NCBI GenBank assembly: GCA_002839185.1
Contig: PGXO01000007.1
Location: forward strand, 37,183-101,182
Length of the DNA stretch: 64,000 bases
Source: Synergistetes bacterium HGW-Synergistetes-1
GTDB lineage: Bacteria > Synergistota > Synergistia > Synergistales > Synergistaceae
Direction of reading: 5' to 3'
Program-made: the position numbers and the translations under genes
Part shown: one piece after another, positions 1-9,138 of the stretch
Layout of the letters: every line of letters begins with the position of its first letter
Position numbering within the stretch: the first letter of the stretch is position 1
The notes under the pieces: model-generated
Told to the model about the DNA's origin: nothing
The model's input: the letters and a program-made list of their open reading frames with translations, nothing else
The model's database searches: none

Positions 1-18
1 TTCGAAGAACTTTTTTCA

Positions 19-1266
19 ATGAAAAGACAGAGGATACTCGGCATCAATCCTCCTGTTGAAGATTTTGCCTTCTTTGATCTGTGGTCTAAGCCTGCCGGAC
101 TTCTCTATCTGCTGAAAAGGATGAAGATGAACGGCAATGAGGTCTATCTGTTGGACTGCATTCATGAGGCCTCTGTAGGCAAAAAATCATTCGGGCGCGA
201 AAAGATTGGCTGCATGGAAATCGAAAAACCCCCCGCATACAGGGGAATAAAAAGGAAGTATCATCGGTTCGGACTCTCCGAAGAGAGGATAATGGAAAGA
301 CTAGCTGAAATCCCAAGGCCGGATGCAGTATTTCTCACTTCAGCAATGACGTACTGGTACGGCGGGGTAAAATGGATCATTTCGATCCTTAAAAGAGAAT
401 TACCGGACGTGCCGGTAATTCTCGGAGGCACCTACGCGAAGCTCTGCCCCGAACATGCAAAGGGACTTGGTGCAGACCGCCTTGTCACCGGCCACTGGAT
501 TCCCGACAGCCACTATCCCGCGATGGATCTCTATGAAAAAATTCCCTACGGAATCACGATGACATCCTTTGGATGCCCCCTTTCGTGCAGTTACTGCGCC
601 TCCCGCATATTATGGCCCAAATACACAAGGAGGACCGTTCCCGAAGTCCTAAGGGAGATCGATCATCAGGTCGGCCTCGGAGCGGAGGACATTGCGTTTT
701 ACGATGACGCCCTTCTTATTGACAAAAAAGAGTATTTATACCAGCTCTGTCGTGGATCAATAAAAGCATACGGGGAAAGGATACGCTTCCACACGCCTAA
801 CGGACTCCATGTACGCGAAATAGATGATGAATGTGCGGAAATGCTGAAAGGGAGCGGATTTAAAACGATAAGGCTTTCTCTTGAAAGCATTGATCCGAAA
901 ATATCAAACGCAAGTTCAGGTAAAGTTGCCAGAGAAGAATATGCAAGGGCTGTCAGATCTCTTTTGAATGCAGGCTATTCCGGAACTGACTGCGAGACAT
1001 ACATTTTGCTGGGCCTGCCAGGCCAAAGCATTGACTCAGTAAAAGAAACCGTAAGGTTCGTCCATTCTTCGGGAGGAAAACCCAAACTGGCCGAATTTTC
1101 GCCGATACCGGGGACCACCTCATTTAACATGGCGGCGGAAGAGATGCCTGAGCTTAAAACAGAACCACTGCTACACAACAATTCAGTATACTCTTCGTGG
1201 ATCTCAGGAAATATCTCCCCGGAAGAGCTTCAGGAACTGAAAGACATGGCACGAAGGAGATGCTGA
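19..1266 (+). CDS. Radical SAM protein with cobalamin-binding-type N-terminus
   Basis: A 415-residue protein with a CX3CX2C cluster motif (Cys186, Cys190, Cys193; CPLSCSYC), the ligand set for the SAM-cleaving 4Fe-4S cluster. The N-terminal ~150 residues, with a GGTYA strand-turn, look like the Rossmann-type B12-binding domain that precedes radical SAM domains in methyltransferase and cyclase families. The ATG lies 3 bases before a TGA in another frame (ATGA), so translation may be coupled to a gene lying off the left edge. No clear ribosome site is visible in the few bases available. The substrate cannot be told from sequence; family call is firm, function open. Confidence 0.85.
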   Translation: MKRQRILGINPPVEDFAFFDLWSKPAGLLYLLKRMKMNGNEVYLLDCIHEASVGKKSFGREKIGCMEIEKPPAYRGIKRKYHRFGLSEERIMERLAEIPRPDAVFLTSAMTYWYGGVKWIISILKRELPDVPVILGGTYAKLCPEHAKGLGADRLVTGHWIPDSHYPAMDLYEKIPYGITMTSFGCPLSCSYCASRILWPKYTRRTVPEVLREIDHQVGLGAEDIAFYDDALLIDKKEYLYQLCRGSIKAYGERIRFHTPNGLHVREIDDECAEMLKGSGFKTIRLSLESIDPKISNASSGKVAREEYARAVRSLLNAGYSGTDCETYILLGLPGQSIDSVKETVRFVHSSGGKPKLAEFSPIPGTTSFNMAAEEMPELKTEPLLHNNSVYSSWISGNISPEELQELKDMARRRC

Positions 1267-1295
1267 TGTTCGTCAGTATCTTCTCAATTATTTGG

Positions 1296-1721
1296 TCAAC
1301 AGGTTTCCTTGTTTTCATCTTTTGTTTTCATCATAAGCAGGTGGGTACTCACACATATTCCGACTACAGCCAGAATTACCCGGACAAGCGGTTTATGCAC
1401 GGCTGCCGCAGATAATGCGAGGCCGGACCACAGGAAAACTATCGCCCTTATTTTTATCGACTTGCTGACTCCGGCGTTTGTCCGATAATTCTCTATGTAC
1501 TCTCCAAAAAAGCGCGACCTGCAAAGCCATCTGTGCATCGCAGGACTGCTTCCTGCAAAGCATCCGGCCGCAAGAAGTACAAAAGGGGTCGTTGGAAGGA
1601 GCGGAAGGAAGACTCCGATGCCGCCAAGCGTTAGAGAGACGACGCCGGCAACGATCAGAAGCGTCTTCTTTATCCTGCCGCACTCTTTGCTATCTGGGAT
1701 ACTTTTCTCTGTCTTTGGCAT
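1296..1721 (-). CDS. DUF454 (YbaN-type) inner-membrane protein
   Basis: About 141 residues with a hydrophobic hairpin near residues 20-45 containing GVFLPLLPTTPF, the DUF454 signature, a second membrane segment near the C-terminus and a charged tail. The first in-frame ATG lies 33 bases upstream (1754), but I chose the ATG at 1719-1721 because AGGA sits about 6 bases before it. The start lies inside the end of the upstream plsC-like gene (31-base overlap), so the two are probably co-translated. Function of DUF454 proteins is unknown; location with an acyltransferase suggests an envelope role, which is inference. Confidence 0.85.
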   Translation of the reverse strand: MPKTEKSIPDSKECGRIKKTLLIVAGVVSLTLGGIGVFLPLLPTTPFVLLAAGCFAGSSPAMHRWLCRSRFFGEYIENYRTNAGVSKSIKIRAIVFLWSGLALSAAAVHKPLVRVILAVVGICVSTHLLMMKTKDENKETC

Positions 1722-2328
1722 CCATTTTCCTGTAAAATTCTTCGATCTTTTCAAGGATGTATTTACGTTTTTCTTTTTCCGTCAGTTCCTGCGGGATCTC
1801 TGCGGGGAATATCGGATCTCCGTAAACAACGTAAAGTTTTCGCGGGCGGGGAAATTTCATGTGGGGAGACATAGCCCTGTATGTGCCTCCTGCCCATACA
1901 GGGACTACGGGGGCACCGGTCTTGATCGATAGGATAGAGACACCTCCCTCAAGAGGCTGGAGGGTCCCATCCTCGGTACGGTGTCCCTCAGGACAAATGT
2001 AGACACTGTAACCGTCGTGTATAAAACCCATTACCATCCTCAGAAGCGCGGCCGAGCTGTTTTTGTCCTCCGGGGAGACAGGCACGGCTCCCACTTTTCT
2101 CATGTAGGCGCCTAAAATCGGAACTCTAAAAAGCTTTTCCCACGCCACAAATTTCAGAACTCTGGGGCAGAATGTATATCCAACCAGAGGAGGATCTAGG
2201 TAGCTCGCATGGTTTGAGGCAACTATCACCGGTCTGTTCTGCGGTATTTTCTCTTTTCCGCTCACCGAAAGTCGGTGATAGAGGGTAAAATATACTGAGA
2301 TTATAAATCTTGTGATCTGGTATAACAT
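1690..2328 (-). CDS. plsC: 1-acyl-sn-glycerol-3-phosphate acyltransferase (PlsC family)
   Basis: A 212-residue protein that should transfer an acyl chain to lysophosphatidic acid at the cytoplasmic face of the membrane, making phosphatidic acid. The NHx4D catalytic motif is at His40-Asp45 (NHASYLD) and the substrate-binding PEG-R motif at 113-117 reads PEGHR rather than the more common PEGTR. The N-terminal 20 residues are hydrophobic. The ATG is preceded by GGGAGG at about 10 bases. It overlaps the DUF454 gene downstream. Length is typical of short bacterial PlsC proteins. Confidence 0.9.
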   Translation of the reverse strand: MLYQITRFIISVYFTLYHRLSVSGKEKIPQNRPVIVASNHASYLDPPLVGYTFCPRVLKFVAWEKLFRVPILGAYMRKVGAVPVSPEDKNSSAALLRMVMGFIHDGYSVYICPEGHRTEDGTLQPLEGGVSILSIKTGAPVVPVWAGGTYRAMSPHMKFPRPRKLYVVYGDPIFPAEIPQELTEKEKRKYILEKIEEFYRKMDAKDREKYPR

Positions 2329-2409
2329 TAAAGGATTCCTCCCGTTGGCTGCATCTGCACTAAGGATATCCCAGAAATGAGCAAATTGACAAGTCTTGGA
2401 GTGATCTGA

Positions 2410-3018
2410 ATGGATAGCAAAAAGCAGACAAATGAAAAAGAGGTTCCTGCCGGTTCAAGGATAGGAAGGATCGCCAAGGACTTTTTCCTTGGATGTATAG
2501 CGCTTATACCTCTTGCAGTCTTTGTCTTCATATTCTATTACCTCATCATGCTTTTCGAGGCGCTCGGCTCAATGATCTTCGGGCTGACAAAGTCTATGAA
2601 AACGACTGTGGCAGTGACAGTTTTCATAGTTTTTCTGCTCATATATACAGGCAGAAAGCTCAGAAGAAAAGAAAAGTGGATCCTCAACATAGTTGACCAG
2701 GTGATCTCAAAGATACCTGTGGTCGGCGGATGGTACTCCACTTTTCAGGAGATGGTCCAGACCTTTACAGCAGGAGGCGGCGAAAGAGGATACCTTGGAA
2801 CAGCCAAAGTGCCGTGCGGAGATGGATACATAATTGGCTTTGTCACAAAGAGGGAGAAAGCCAAGGACGGAAGTCCAAGGGTAACTATCTTTGTGCCTAC
2901 ATCTCCAAACCCGACTACGGGGCTTGTCTTCTTCTTTCCTGAAGAGAGTGTCGAATATCTTGACCTTTCACCTGAAAAGGCATTTACCACTATAATCTCG
3001 CTTGGGATGAAATCCTGA
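2410..3018 (+). CDS. DUF502 membrane protein
   Basis: A 202-residue protein with two membrane helices (about residues 25-55 and 65-85), then a soluble part with IPVVGGWYSTFQ and VFVPTSPNPTTG, both hallmarks of DUF502. The family is widespread and uncharacterised biochemically. The gene stands alone: divergent from plsC upstream and closed by a strong terminator directly after the stop. No close GGAGG lies before the ATG at 2410, but no better start is visible. Confidence 0.85.
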   Translation: MDSKKQTNEKEVPAGSRIGRIAKDFFLGCIALIPLAVFVFIFYYLIMLFEALGSMIFGLTKSMKTTVAVTVFIVFLLIYTGRKLRRKEKWILNIVDQVISKIPVVGGWYSTFQEMVQTFTAGGGERGYLGTAKVPCGDGYIIGFVTKREKAKDGSPRVTIFVPTSPNPTTGLVFFFPEESVEYLDLSPEKAFTTIISLGMKS

Positions 3019-3023
3019 AACCT

Positions 3024-3053
3024 GGGGCGGTCCTTAACGGTCCGCCCCTTTTA
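3024..3053 (+). terminator. Intrinsic terminator after the DUF502 gene
   Basis: GGGGCGG and CCGCCCC pair across a short spacer that adds two further GC pairs after one mismatch, followed by TTTT. It also lies downstream of the convergent FAA-hydrolase gene and may serve both. Confidence 0.85.
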
Positions 3054-3080
3054 ATTATTTGGGTCTTTGAACCCTTTTGG

Positions 3081-3860
3081 TCAGTTGGCGCAGATGTTCC
3101 TGATGCTTCCTATTCCTTCGATATTCACCTCGACGAGGTCTCCCACCTTCATCGGCCCTACTCCCTGCGGTGTGCCGCTCGCAATTACATCACCGGGTTC
3201 AAGCGTTGCAAACCTGCTTATATGGGATATAAGCCTTGGTATGGGGAAGATCATCTGTGAGAAGGAGGCTTCCTGTACTGTCTTTCCGTTGAGTGTCGTA
3301 CTTATCACTGCATCCTCCGGCATCTTATCTGTTATCAGTACAGCCGGCCCGAACGGAGCAAATGTATCGAAGCTTTTTGCCCTCGTCCACTGCCCGTCGG
3401 AATTCTGAAGTTCCCTGGCAGTAACATCGTTCATGATCGAGTAGCCAAGGACATGGCTGAGTGCATCCTCTTCCTTTATGTTGTGCCCGGCCTTGCCGAT
3501 GATCACGGCAAGTTCGCCTTCATAGTCGATCCGTCCCGCCCATTCGGGTATCCGAATAAAATCGTTGGCTCCTATTATCGCTGAAATAGATTTCATGAAG
3601 ATGAGCGGTTCCTTCGGCACTTCGTTGTTAAGTTCCTTCACATGACCCAAATAGTTTCGGCCTACGCACCAGATCTTCTTAGGCATGAAAGGCGGCAGGA
3701 ACTTGACCCTGTCTATAGGGTAGCTCAGCCTTATGGGAGAAAATCCTGTAAAGGGATCTCCCTCAACGATATCGACGGAATTGTCACGGATCTTGCCCGA
3801 ATAGGTCCTGCCATCTACCCAGAAACGGCAGTAACGTACGAGCGGCTCTTTTTTAGCCAT
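3081..3860 (-). CDS. Fumarylacetoacetate hydrolase family protein
   Basis: A 259-residue protein of the FAH superfamily, which hydrolyses, decarboxylates or isomerises beta-keto/acylpyruvate-type acids using a divalent metal. Visible family marks are the substrate-loop region WCVGRNYLGHVKE (about 60-73), the metal-ligand stretch IDYEGELAV and NDVTARELQ, and the C-terminal GDVIASGTPQGVG. Start ATG follows GGGAGGA. Length fits single-domain acylpyruvase or HpcE-like enzymes. The next gene on the same strand is a PatB-type lyase 51 bases upstream, so they may be co-transcribed. The substrate is not predictable. Confidence 0.88.
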   Translation of the reverse strand: MAKKEPLVRYCRFWVDGRTYSGKIRDNSVDIVEGDPFTGFSPIRLSYPIDRVKFLPPFMPKKIWCVGRNYLGHVKELNNEVPKEPLIFMKSISAIIGANDFIRIPEWAGRIDYEGELAVIIGKAGHNIKEEDALSHVLGYSIMNDVTARELQNSDGQWTRAKSFDTFAPFGPAVLITDKMPEDAVISTTLNGKTVQEASFSQMIFPIPRLISHISRFATLEPGDVIASGTPQGVGPMKVGDLVEVNIEGIGSIRNICAN

Positions 3861-3911
3861 AAAAATATTCCTCCCTGTTGATTTATGTAAATCAAATGAT
3901 CTGATATAAGA

Positions 3912-5093
3912 TCAAAACTTTGCTTCGAGCGCCTTAGCAATCTTTTCCAGAGCTTTTTTCAACATTTCGCGGTTGGTACCGATGTTTATCCTGGCAAATC
4001 CGTCGCCTTCGGTCCCGAAGTTCCGTCCATTGTTAAGCGCGACCCCGGCTTCATTGACAAGGAGATCCATGAGCGTCTCCGAATTAAACCCATATCCCCT
4101 GAAATCTATCCAGAATATGTAGGTCCCTTCCGGGTGATCCATCTTCGCTTTCGGCATCCGTTCTCTCACAAATTTTTCTGTAAAGTTCCTGTTTTCTTCA
4201 AGGTATGCCATAAGTTCATCAAGCCACCCGGCACATTTTGCATAAGCAGTCTCCATAGCAGTGAGTCCGAGAATGCTTAGCGAGCTCAGGTGCAGCCTGT
4301 TTAAAATTGAAACATAACGTGCCCTGAGTTTTTCATCGGGAATGAGGGCAACTGAAGAATTCATTCCTGCGATATTGAAGGTCTTGCTTGGCGCAACGAA
4401 GGTGACCGTACGCGAACTCATTTCCTCTGAAAGCGAGGCTATGCTCATATGTTTCGCATCGCTGTAGACCAGGTCCTGATGGATCTCGTCAGATATTATG
4501 ATCATGTCTTTGCGTTCTGCCAGTTCAGACAGAGCTTCCAGTTCTTCCCTTGTCCATACACGCGCTACCGGATTGTGGGGGCTGCAGAGTATAAGTGTCC
4601 TGCATGTAGGGGTAACAAGTTTTTCAAGACTTTCCAGGTCCATCACGTAGCGGTCCTTTTCCCTCTTCAGCGGATTTTTAACGATCCTTCTCCCGGATTC
4701 GCTGATGGTGGCATAGAAGGGAGGATAGACAGGGGTCTGTATGATCACCCCATCGCCCGGTTTAGTGTATGCCATTATAGAAAAAGCCAGTCCTGCTACA
4801 ACTCCGGGTGCCCAGGTCACAGCCTCTTTGCCGATCTCCCATCCATGCCTGTTTTTTTGCCAATCAGTTATTGCCTTGAGCAGCGAATCGGGCGCTATCG
4901 GGTACCCGAGCGCTCCTTCGTCGATCTTATTATGGAGAGCCTCCAGAACCTCGGGGGGAGCAGGAAAATCCATATCAGCCACCCAGAGTGCAAGAAGATC
5001 TTTTTTGCCGAATTCCTCTTCGAGAAAGTCCCACTTTTCGCAGTTCGTCCCGCGTCTTTCCATGTTTATGTCAAAATTATATTTCAACAACAT
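3912..5093 (-). CDS. patB: PatB/MalY-type PLP-dependent C-S lyase (cystathionine beta-lyase or aminotransferase)
   Basis: About 393 residues of the fold-type I MalY/PatB family: LWVADMDF near the N-terminus, GALGYP, SPHNPVARVW, SDEIHQDLVY and the PLP lysine in APSKTFNIAGM. These enzymes cleave cystathionine or cysteine to pyruvate, ammonia and a thiol. I chose the internal ATG at 5091-5093 because GGGAGG is placed correctly before it; a start ten codons upstream has no such site and adds residues not usual in the family. It fits the amino-acid-degrading picture of the window. Confidence 0.88.
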   Translation of the reverse strand: MLLKYNFDINMERRGTNCEKWDFLEEEFGKKDLLALWVADMDFPAPPEVLEALHNKIDEGALGYPIAPDSLLKAITDWQKNRHGWEIGKEAVTWAPGVVAGLAFSIMAYTKPGDGVIIQTPVYPPFYATISESGRRIVKNPLKREKDRYVMDLESLEKLVTPTCRTLILCSPHNPVARVWTREELEALSELAERKDMIIISDEIHQDLVYSDAKHMSIASLSEEMSSRTVTFVAPSKTFNIAGMNSSVALIPDEKLRARYVSILNRLHLSSLSILGLTAMETAYAKCAGWLDELMAYLEENRNFTEKFVRERMPKAKMDHPEGTYIFWIDFRGYGFNSETLMDLLVNEAGVALNNGRNFGTEGDGFARINIGTNREMLKKALEKIAKALEAKF

Positions 5094-5241
5094 ACCCTCC
5101 CGAAGGAACTGAATGATCAGCAAAAGACCTGCCCGGACAACTCAAAAATCGTCTTTATGGCGGGATCTTTAGAAAAGCTGTTATGCTGACAAGAGTACCA
5201 TAATTCTATAGCTTTTAGTACTCTCTGACGGCAAAAAAAGC

Positions 5242-5270
5242 TTGCATATTATCCTTTTAGACAAGACAAT
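5242..5270 (+). promoter_or_regulatory. Possible sigma-70 promoter for pepF
   Basis: TTGCAT and GACAAT separated by 17 bases in the divergent gap before pepF. Both boxes are imperfect, so this is a weak call based only on spacing and position. Confidence 0.3.
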
Positions 5271-5302
5271 AGTTCTGCAAGAAAATAAAGGAGTGGATCT
5301 TT

Positions 5303-7138
5303 ATGAGTGACATCAACGATAAAAACATTGAAATAGAGCTTGGCGGGGGCTCGCTGCTGCCGAAAAGAGACGAGGTCCCGGTCCGTTTTAAATGGAAGCT
5401 TGAAGATATATACCCAGATGACTCGAAATGGGAAAAAGACTTTAAATCTGTTAAAAAACGTCTTCCTGAGATCGCCTCCTATATGGGGAGATTGGGCGGA
5501 TCTGAAATGATCATGCTTGAATGCTTAAAGCTCAGGGATGAAATTTCGATAACCCTTGGTAAGCTCATAGTCTACGCCAATATGAAGAGTCACGAGGATA
5601 CGGCGGATTCAAAGTACCAGGGACCGGTAAACAGAGTATCGTCACTGGCCGTGGAAATGTCGGCTGTCTCAAGCTTTATTACTCCTGAGATACTTTCAAT
5701 GCCTGAAGATAGGTTAAGGACATTTATAGCCGATCCCTCCCTCAAAGACTATTGCTTCAGTCTGAAAGAACTCCTTCGTCAGAAAGAACATGTGCTTTCA
5801 CAGTCCGAGGAGGCACTGCTTGCCAAAACAGGAGACATGGCCGGGACTTCAGACAATGTATTCTCTATGCTTACAAATGCAGACATGAAGTTTGAGTCTA
5901 TAAGAAATGAAAAAGGAGAAAAAGTGGAAATGTCAGAGGAGAGGGCTGTCTCTTACCTTCGCTCACGGAGGCGCAGCGTGAGAAAGGCTGCCTTTGAATC
6001 GCTTTACAGGCCATACTGCAATACTAAAAACGCTCTGGGCGCGACCTTTGACGGCATGCTGAAAACATCAAAGTTTTACGCAGAGGTACGAAAATATTCC
6101 TCACCGCTTGAGGCTGAGCTTGACAGCGACAACATCCCTCTCTCCGTATACAGCCGGCTTGTGGAGACCCTCGAATCCAGCCTGACGCCGCTGCACAGAT
6201 ATCTTGAAGTGAGAAAACGGGTGCTTAGGGTCAAAGAGCTGCATATGTACGACCTCTATACTCCCCTCGTGAAAGACCCTTTTAAAGAGATACCCTGGGG
6301 CGAAGCAAAGGAGATGATGTTCAGGGCTCTGAGGCCTCTTGGCGATGAGTACCTTTCCATTGTCAAAGAAGGCCTGGAAAGCGGATGGACTGATGTTTTC
6401 CCCAACAAAGGCAAACGGAGCGGCGCTTACTCTTGGGGCAGCTACGCCACGCATCCATACATAATGATGAACTATACAAACAACCTCAACGATGTCTCGA
6501 CCCTTGTCCATGAGATGGGGCACTCCATGCACAGCTACTATTCAAGGAAGCGGCAGCCGTACCCAACTTCTGATTACTGCATCTTCACGGCAGAGGTAGC
6601 TTCGACTACCAACGAAGTCTTATTCCTCAACGACCTCATAGCTGAGACGAAGGATAAGAAGAAAAGACTTTATCTGCTCAACCGCCGTCTTGAGAACATA
6701 AGGACCACGGTCTACAGGCAGACGATGTTCGCCTCGTTTGAACGCGAGGTACACAAGCGCGCCGCAGAGGGCGGAGAAACTACTCCCGATGCGCTTCAGG
6801 CACTCTGGTATGAGCTCAACAGGAAATATTACGGACCGGATATCGTCATTGATGAACCCCTAAAAATGGAGTGGGCAAGGATACCCCATTTTTACAACCC
6901 ATTCTATGTTTACCAGTATGCTACAGGTTTCTCTGCCGCGACGGCGCTTGCACTCCTTATCTCAGAAAAGGGCGCGGCGGCAAGAGACAAATACCTTGAG
7001 TTCCTGTCGATGGGAGGCTCCGACTACCCGATCGAACTTCTCAAAAAAGCAGGGGTCGATATGAGCTCTCCGAAACCGATAAAAGAGGTAGTAAGGATAT
7101 TTACCGAGACTCTCGATGAAATGGAGAAGCTGCTTTAG
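5303..7138 (+). CDS. pepF: Oligoendopeptidase F (M3B metallopeptidase)
   Basis: A 611-residue cytosolic zinc peptidase that cleaves short peptides. The zinc motif HEMGH is at His403-His407 with catalytic Glu404, and the third ligand is Glu431 in FTAEVAST. The preceding YATHPYIMMNY and later AYQYATGFSAA-like stretch (YQYATGFSAATAL) are typical PepF signatures. AAGGAG precedes the ATG. A LysE exporter starts 20 bases after the stop, so peptide breakdown and amino-acid export are probably expressed together. Confidence 0.95.
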   Translation: MSDINDKNIEIELGGGSLLPKRDEVPVRFKWKLEDIYPDDSKWEKDFKSVKKRLPEIASYMGRLGGSEMIMLECLKLRDEISITLGKLIVYANMKSHEDTADSKYQGPVNRVSSLAVEMSAVSSFITPEILSMPEDRLRTFIADPSLKDYCFSLKELLRQKEHVLSQSEEALLAKTGDMAGTSDNVFSMLTNADMKFESIRNEKGEKVEMSEERAVSYLRSRRRSVRKAAFESLYRPYCNTKNALGATFDGMLKTSKFYAEVRKYSSPLEAELDSDNIPLSVYSRLVETLESSLTPLHRYLEVRKRVLRVKELHMYDLYTPLVKDPFKEIPWGEAKEMMFRALRPLGDEYLSIVKEGLESGWTDVFPNKGKRSGAYSWGSYATHPYIMMNYTNNLNDVSTLVHEMGHSMHSYYSRKRQPYPTSDYCIFTAEVASTTNEVLFLNDLIAETKDKKKRLYLLNRRLENIRTTVYRQTMFASFEREVHKRAAEGGETTPDALQALWYELNRKYYGPDIVIDEPLKMEWARIPHFYNPFYVYQYATGFSAATALALLISEKGAAARDKYLEFLSMGGSDYPIELLKKAGVDMSSPKPIKEVVRIFTETLDEMEKLL

Positions 7139-7158
7139 CAGCTCCCGGAATAAAGGAC

Positions 7159-7764
7159 ATGCAGTGGGTCCCTTTTCTATCTTTTGTTTTGGCAGCCTGC
7201 TACACGCCAGGACCGAATATTATTTTCGCAATGAACACCGCGCGTCTTTTCGGTTTCAGGAAGACCATTCCCTTAATGACGGGAATGACGGTCGGTCTTT
7301 TTGTCGTCATGCTGCTAAACGCGGTAGGCAATATCTTTATCGGCGCCCTGATCCCGCAGATACTCCCGTGGCTCAGGGGCATCGGTGCAATTTATCTCTT
7401 ATGGCTTGCTTGGAAAATAGCTTTTCCAAAAGGATCTTCCCGATCAAAAGGAAACGCTGAGCAGGAAAAGGTTCCGGGGATAAGGGACGGATTCACCCTG
7501 CAGTTTGTAAACCCCAAGGTCATTCTCTTCGGTTTTACCGCTATGTCTTCATTCATAGCACCGTGGACGGATTCCAAGCTTATATTCCTTCTCTGCGGAC
7601 TTTTCCTTACATTGAACTGTGCCGTGGCCTTCACTCTGTGGTCCCTGTTCGGAGATGTTCAGGGACGTTTGTTCTCAAAACAGGGCCGCGTTATATCGCT
7701 GATAATGGGCGCGCTTCTGGCATGGTGTGCTTTTTCAGTATCCGGGATCGCTGATTTGCTGTAA
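7159..7764 (+). CDS. LysE/RhtB-family amino-acid exporter
   Basis: A 201-residue membrane protein with about six hydrophobic segments and the TPGPN motif (residues 17-21) that marks LysE/RhtB exporters. FVNPKVILF in the middle is also typical. These carriers expel amino acids or derivatives by proton exchange. The ATG has AAAGGA only one base before it, so the start depends on coupling to pepF 20 bases upstream or is slightly mis-set. The substrate is unknown. Confidence 0.88.
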   Translation: MQWVPFLSFVLAACYTPGPNIIFAMNTARLFGFRKTIPLMTGMTVGLFVVMLLNAVGNIFIGALIPQILPWLRGIGAIYLLWLAWKIAFPKGSSRSKGNAEQEKVPGIRDGFTLQFVNPKVILFGFTAMSSFIAPWTDSKLIFLLCGLFLTLNCAVAFTLWSLFGDVQGRLFSKQGRVISLIMGALLAWCAFSVSGIADLL

Positions 7765-7790
7765 ATATTACAGGACTCCATAAAAAAATA

Positions 7791-7820
7791 TTGAACTCCA
7801 ACGGATCATTGGTTTATAAT
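7791..7820 (+). promoter_or_regulatory. Sigma-70 promoter for arcC
   Basis: TTGAAC at 7791-7796 and a perfect TATAAT at 7815-7820 with an 18-base spacer, ending 39 bases before the carbamate kinase start codon. Confidence 0.7.
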
Positions 7821-7859
7821 ATTATTACAAATCTGAAATCCAAGGGGTGTGTTCAGTAA

Positions 7860-8822
7860 ATGTCCTCACATTTCACAAAAGTAGTTGTGGCTCTAGGAGG
7901 AAACGCTTTGCAGGAAGCAGGAAGCCCTCCGACAGCAGAGGCTCAGCTCGCAGTTGTCCGTAAGACCTGCGATTACCTGGCCGATATAAGCTGCAAGGGA
8001 TATGAGATGGCAGTTGTCCATGGAAACGGTCCACAGGTAGGCAATATCACACTTTCTCAGGAAACCGCGGAAAAGATAAACCCGAAACTCCCGGCAATGC
8101 CTTTCGATGTATGCGGCGCTATGAGTCAGGGCTACATAGGTTACCAGATCCAGCAGTGCCTCAGGGATGCACTCAGAAACAGAAACCGCAACGTTCCGGT
8201 AGTTACGCTCGTTACACAGGTCATCGTAGATGAACATGACAAGGCGTTCCAAAATCCAACTAAACCAATAGGTCCATTTTATACAGAAGAAGAAGCTAAA
8301 AAAATCGCTGAAGAAAAAGGATACACTGTGAAAGAAGATGCGGGCAGAGGCTGGCGCAGAGTAGTAGCATCCCCGACCCCGAAGAGGATAGCTGAAATAG
8401 ATTCTGTCAAGCGCCTTTGGGACTCCACAATAGTCATAACAGCAGGAGGCGGCGGGATACCCGTTATAGAGAACATGGACGGATCCCTCACCGGAGTTCC
8501 CGCAGTAATCGACAAGGACCTTGCTGCTGAGAGGCTTGCTGAGGATATGGAAACCGATATCCTTCTCATCCTTACAGAAGTTGACAAGATAAGCCTCAAC
8601 TTCAAAAAACCGAACCAGCAGGACTTGTCGCATGTAACTGTCGCAGAGGCAATCAAATACATTGAAGAGGGACATTTTGCCCCCGGAAGCATGCTCCCTA
8701 AAGTGATGGCTGCGATCAAGTTTGCAAGAAGGTTCCCCGGAAAGAAAGCCATTATCACCTCCCTCTACAAAGCTGTGGATGCGCTTGACGGCAAAGAGGG
8801 AACCGTCATAACGATGGCGTAA
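7860..8822 (+). CDS. arcC: Carbamate kinase
   Basis: A 320-residue enzyme of the amino-acid kinase fold that makes ATP from carbamoyl phosphate. The N-terminal VVALGGNAL, VVHGNGPQVGN, the central VVASPTPKRI and the ITAGGGGIPV loop are all present; length is standard. AAGGGG precedes the ATG by about 12 bases. It is a single-gene unit with its own promoter and a long terminator hairpin; neither arginine deiminase nor ornithine carbamoyltransferase is next to it, so the carbamoyl-phosphate source lies elsewhere. Confidence 0.95.
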   Translation: MSSHFTKVVVALGGNALQEAGSPPTAEAQLAVVRKTCDYLADISCKGYEMAVVHGNGPQVGNITLSQETAEKINPKLPAMPFDVCGAMSQGYIGYQIQQCLRDALRNRNRNVPVVTLVTQVIVDEHDKAFQNPTKPIGPFYTEEEAKKIAEEKGYTVKEDAGRGWRRVVASPTPKRIAEIDSVKRLWDSTIVITAGGGGIPVIENMDGSLTGVPAVIDKDLAAERLAEDMETDILLILTEVDKISLNFKKPNQQDLSHVTVAEAIKYIEEGHFAPGSMLPKVMAAIKFARRFPGKKAIITSLYKAVDALDGKEGTVITMA

Positions 8823-8853
8823 GTTAAAAGCCGCGCTAATTATCCTGTCAGCA

Positions 8854-8905
8854 CAAAATAACGGCAGATCCCGAGCAGTCTAGCTTTGGACCTGCCGTTA
8901 TTTTG
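8854..8905. terminator. Long inverted-repeat terminator after arcC
   Basis: CAAAATAACGGCAG pairs with CTGCCGTTATTTTG and, after one mismatch, three further pairs, giving an 18-base arm around a 16-base loop. A/T-rich stem ends would let it act on either strand. The gap to 9138 otherwise shows only AT-rich DNA with no convincing gene. Confidence 0.75.
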
Positions 8906-9138
8906 TTTGACAAGGAACGCAGTCGAGCCACATACTGCGATACCTCTCTTTTTCTTTGAAACGATAAGAGAAATTTTCAAGAACAGGTGCTCTTTCCTCT
9001 CAGCACAAGTTTTCTCAATTTTTAAGTTTTTGATATCCTTATCCGGTAAATATATTTTTAACAAATAATCAATTATTGTGATTTAATAATGGCATGGGAT
9101 AAATTTTTTAAAAGAAAATCACCCGGGGAGGAAATGAT

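Noticed and set aside
4449..5189. 246-codon frame opposite the PatB-type gene
   Set aside because: No family features and no ribosome site; the minus-strand gene has full PLP-enzyme motifs.
7893..8675. 260-codon frame opposite arcC
   Set aside because: Composition rich in Cys, Phe and Tyr, no ribosome site, and fully antisense to a textbook carbamate kinase.
8840..9064. 74-codon minus-strand frame after arcC
   Set aside because: Runs through the terminator hairpin and lacks a ribosome site.
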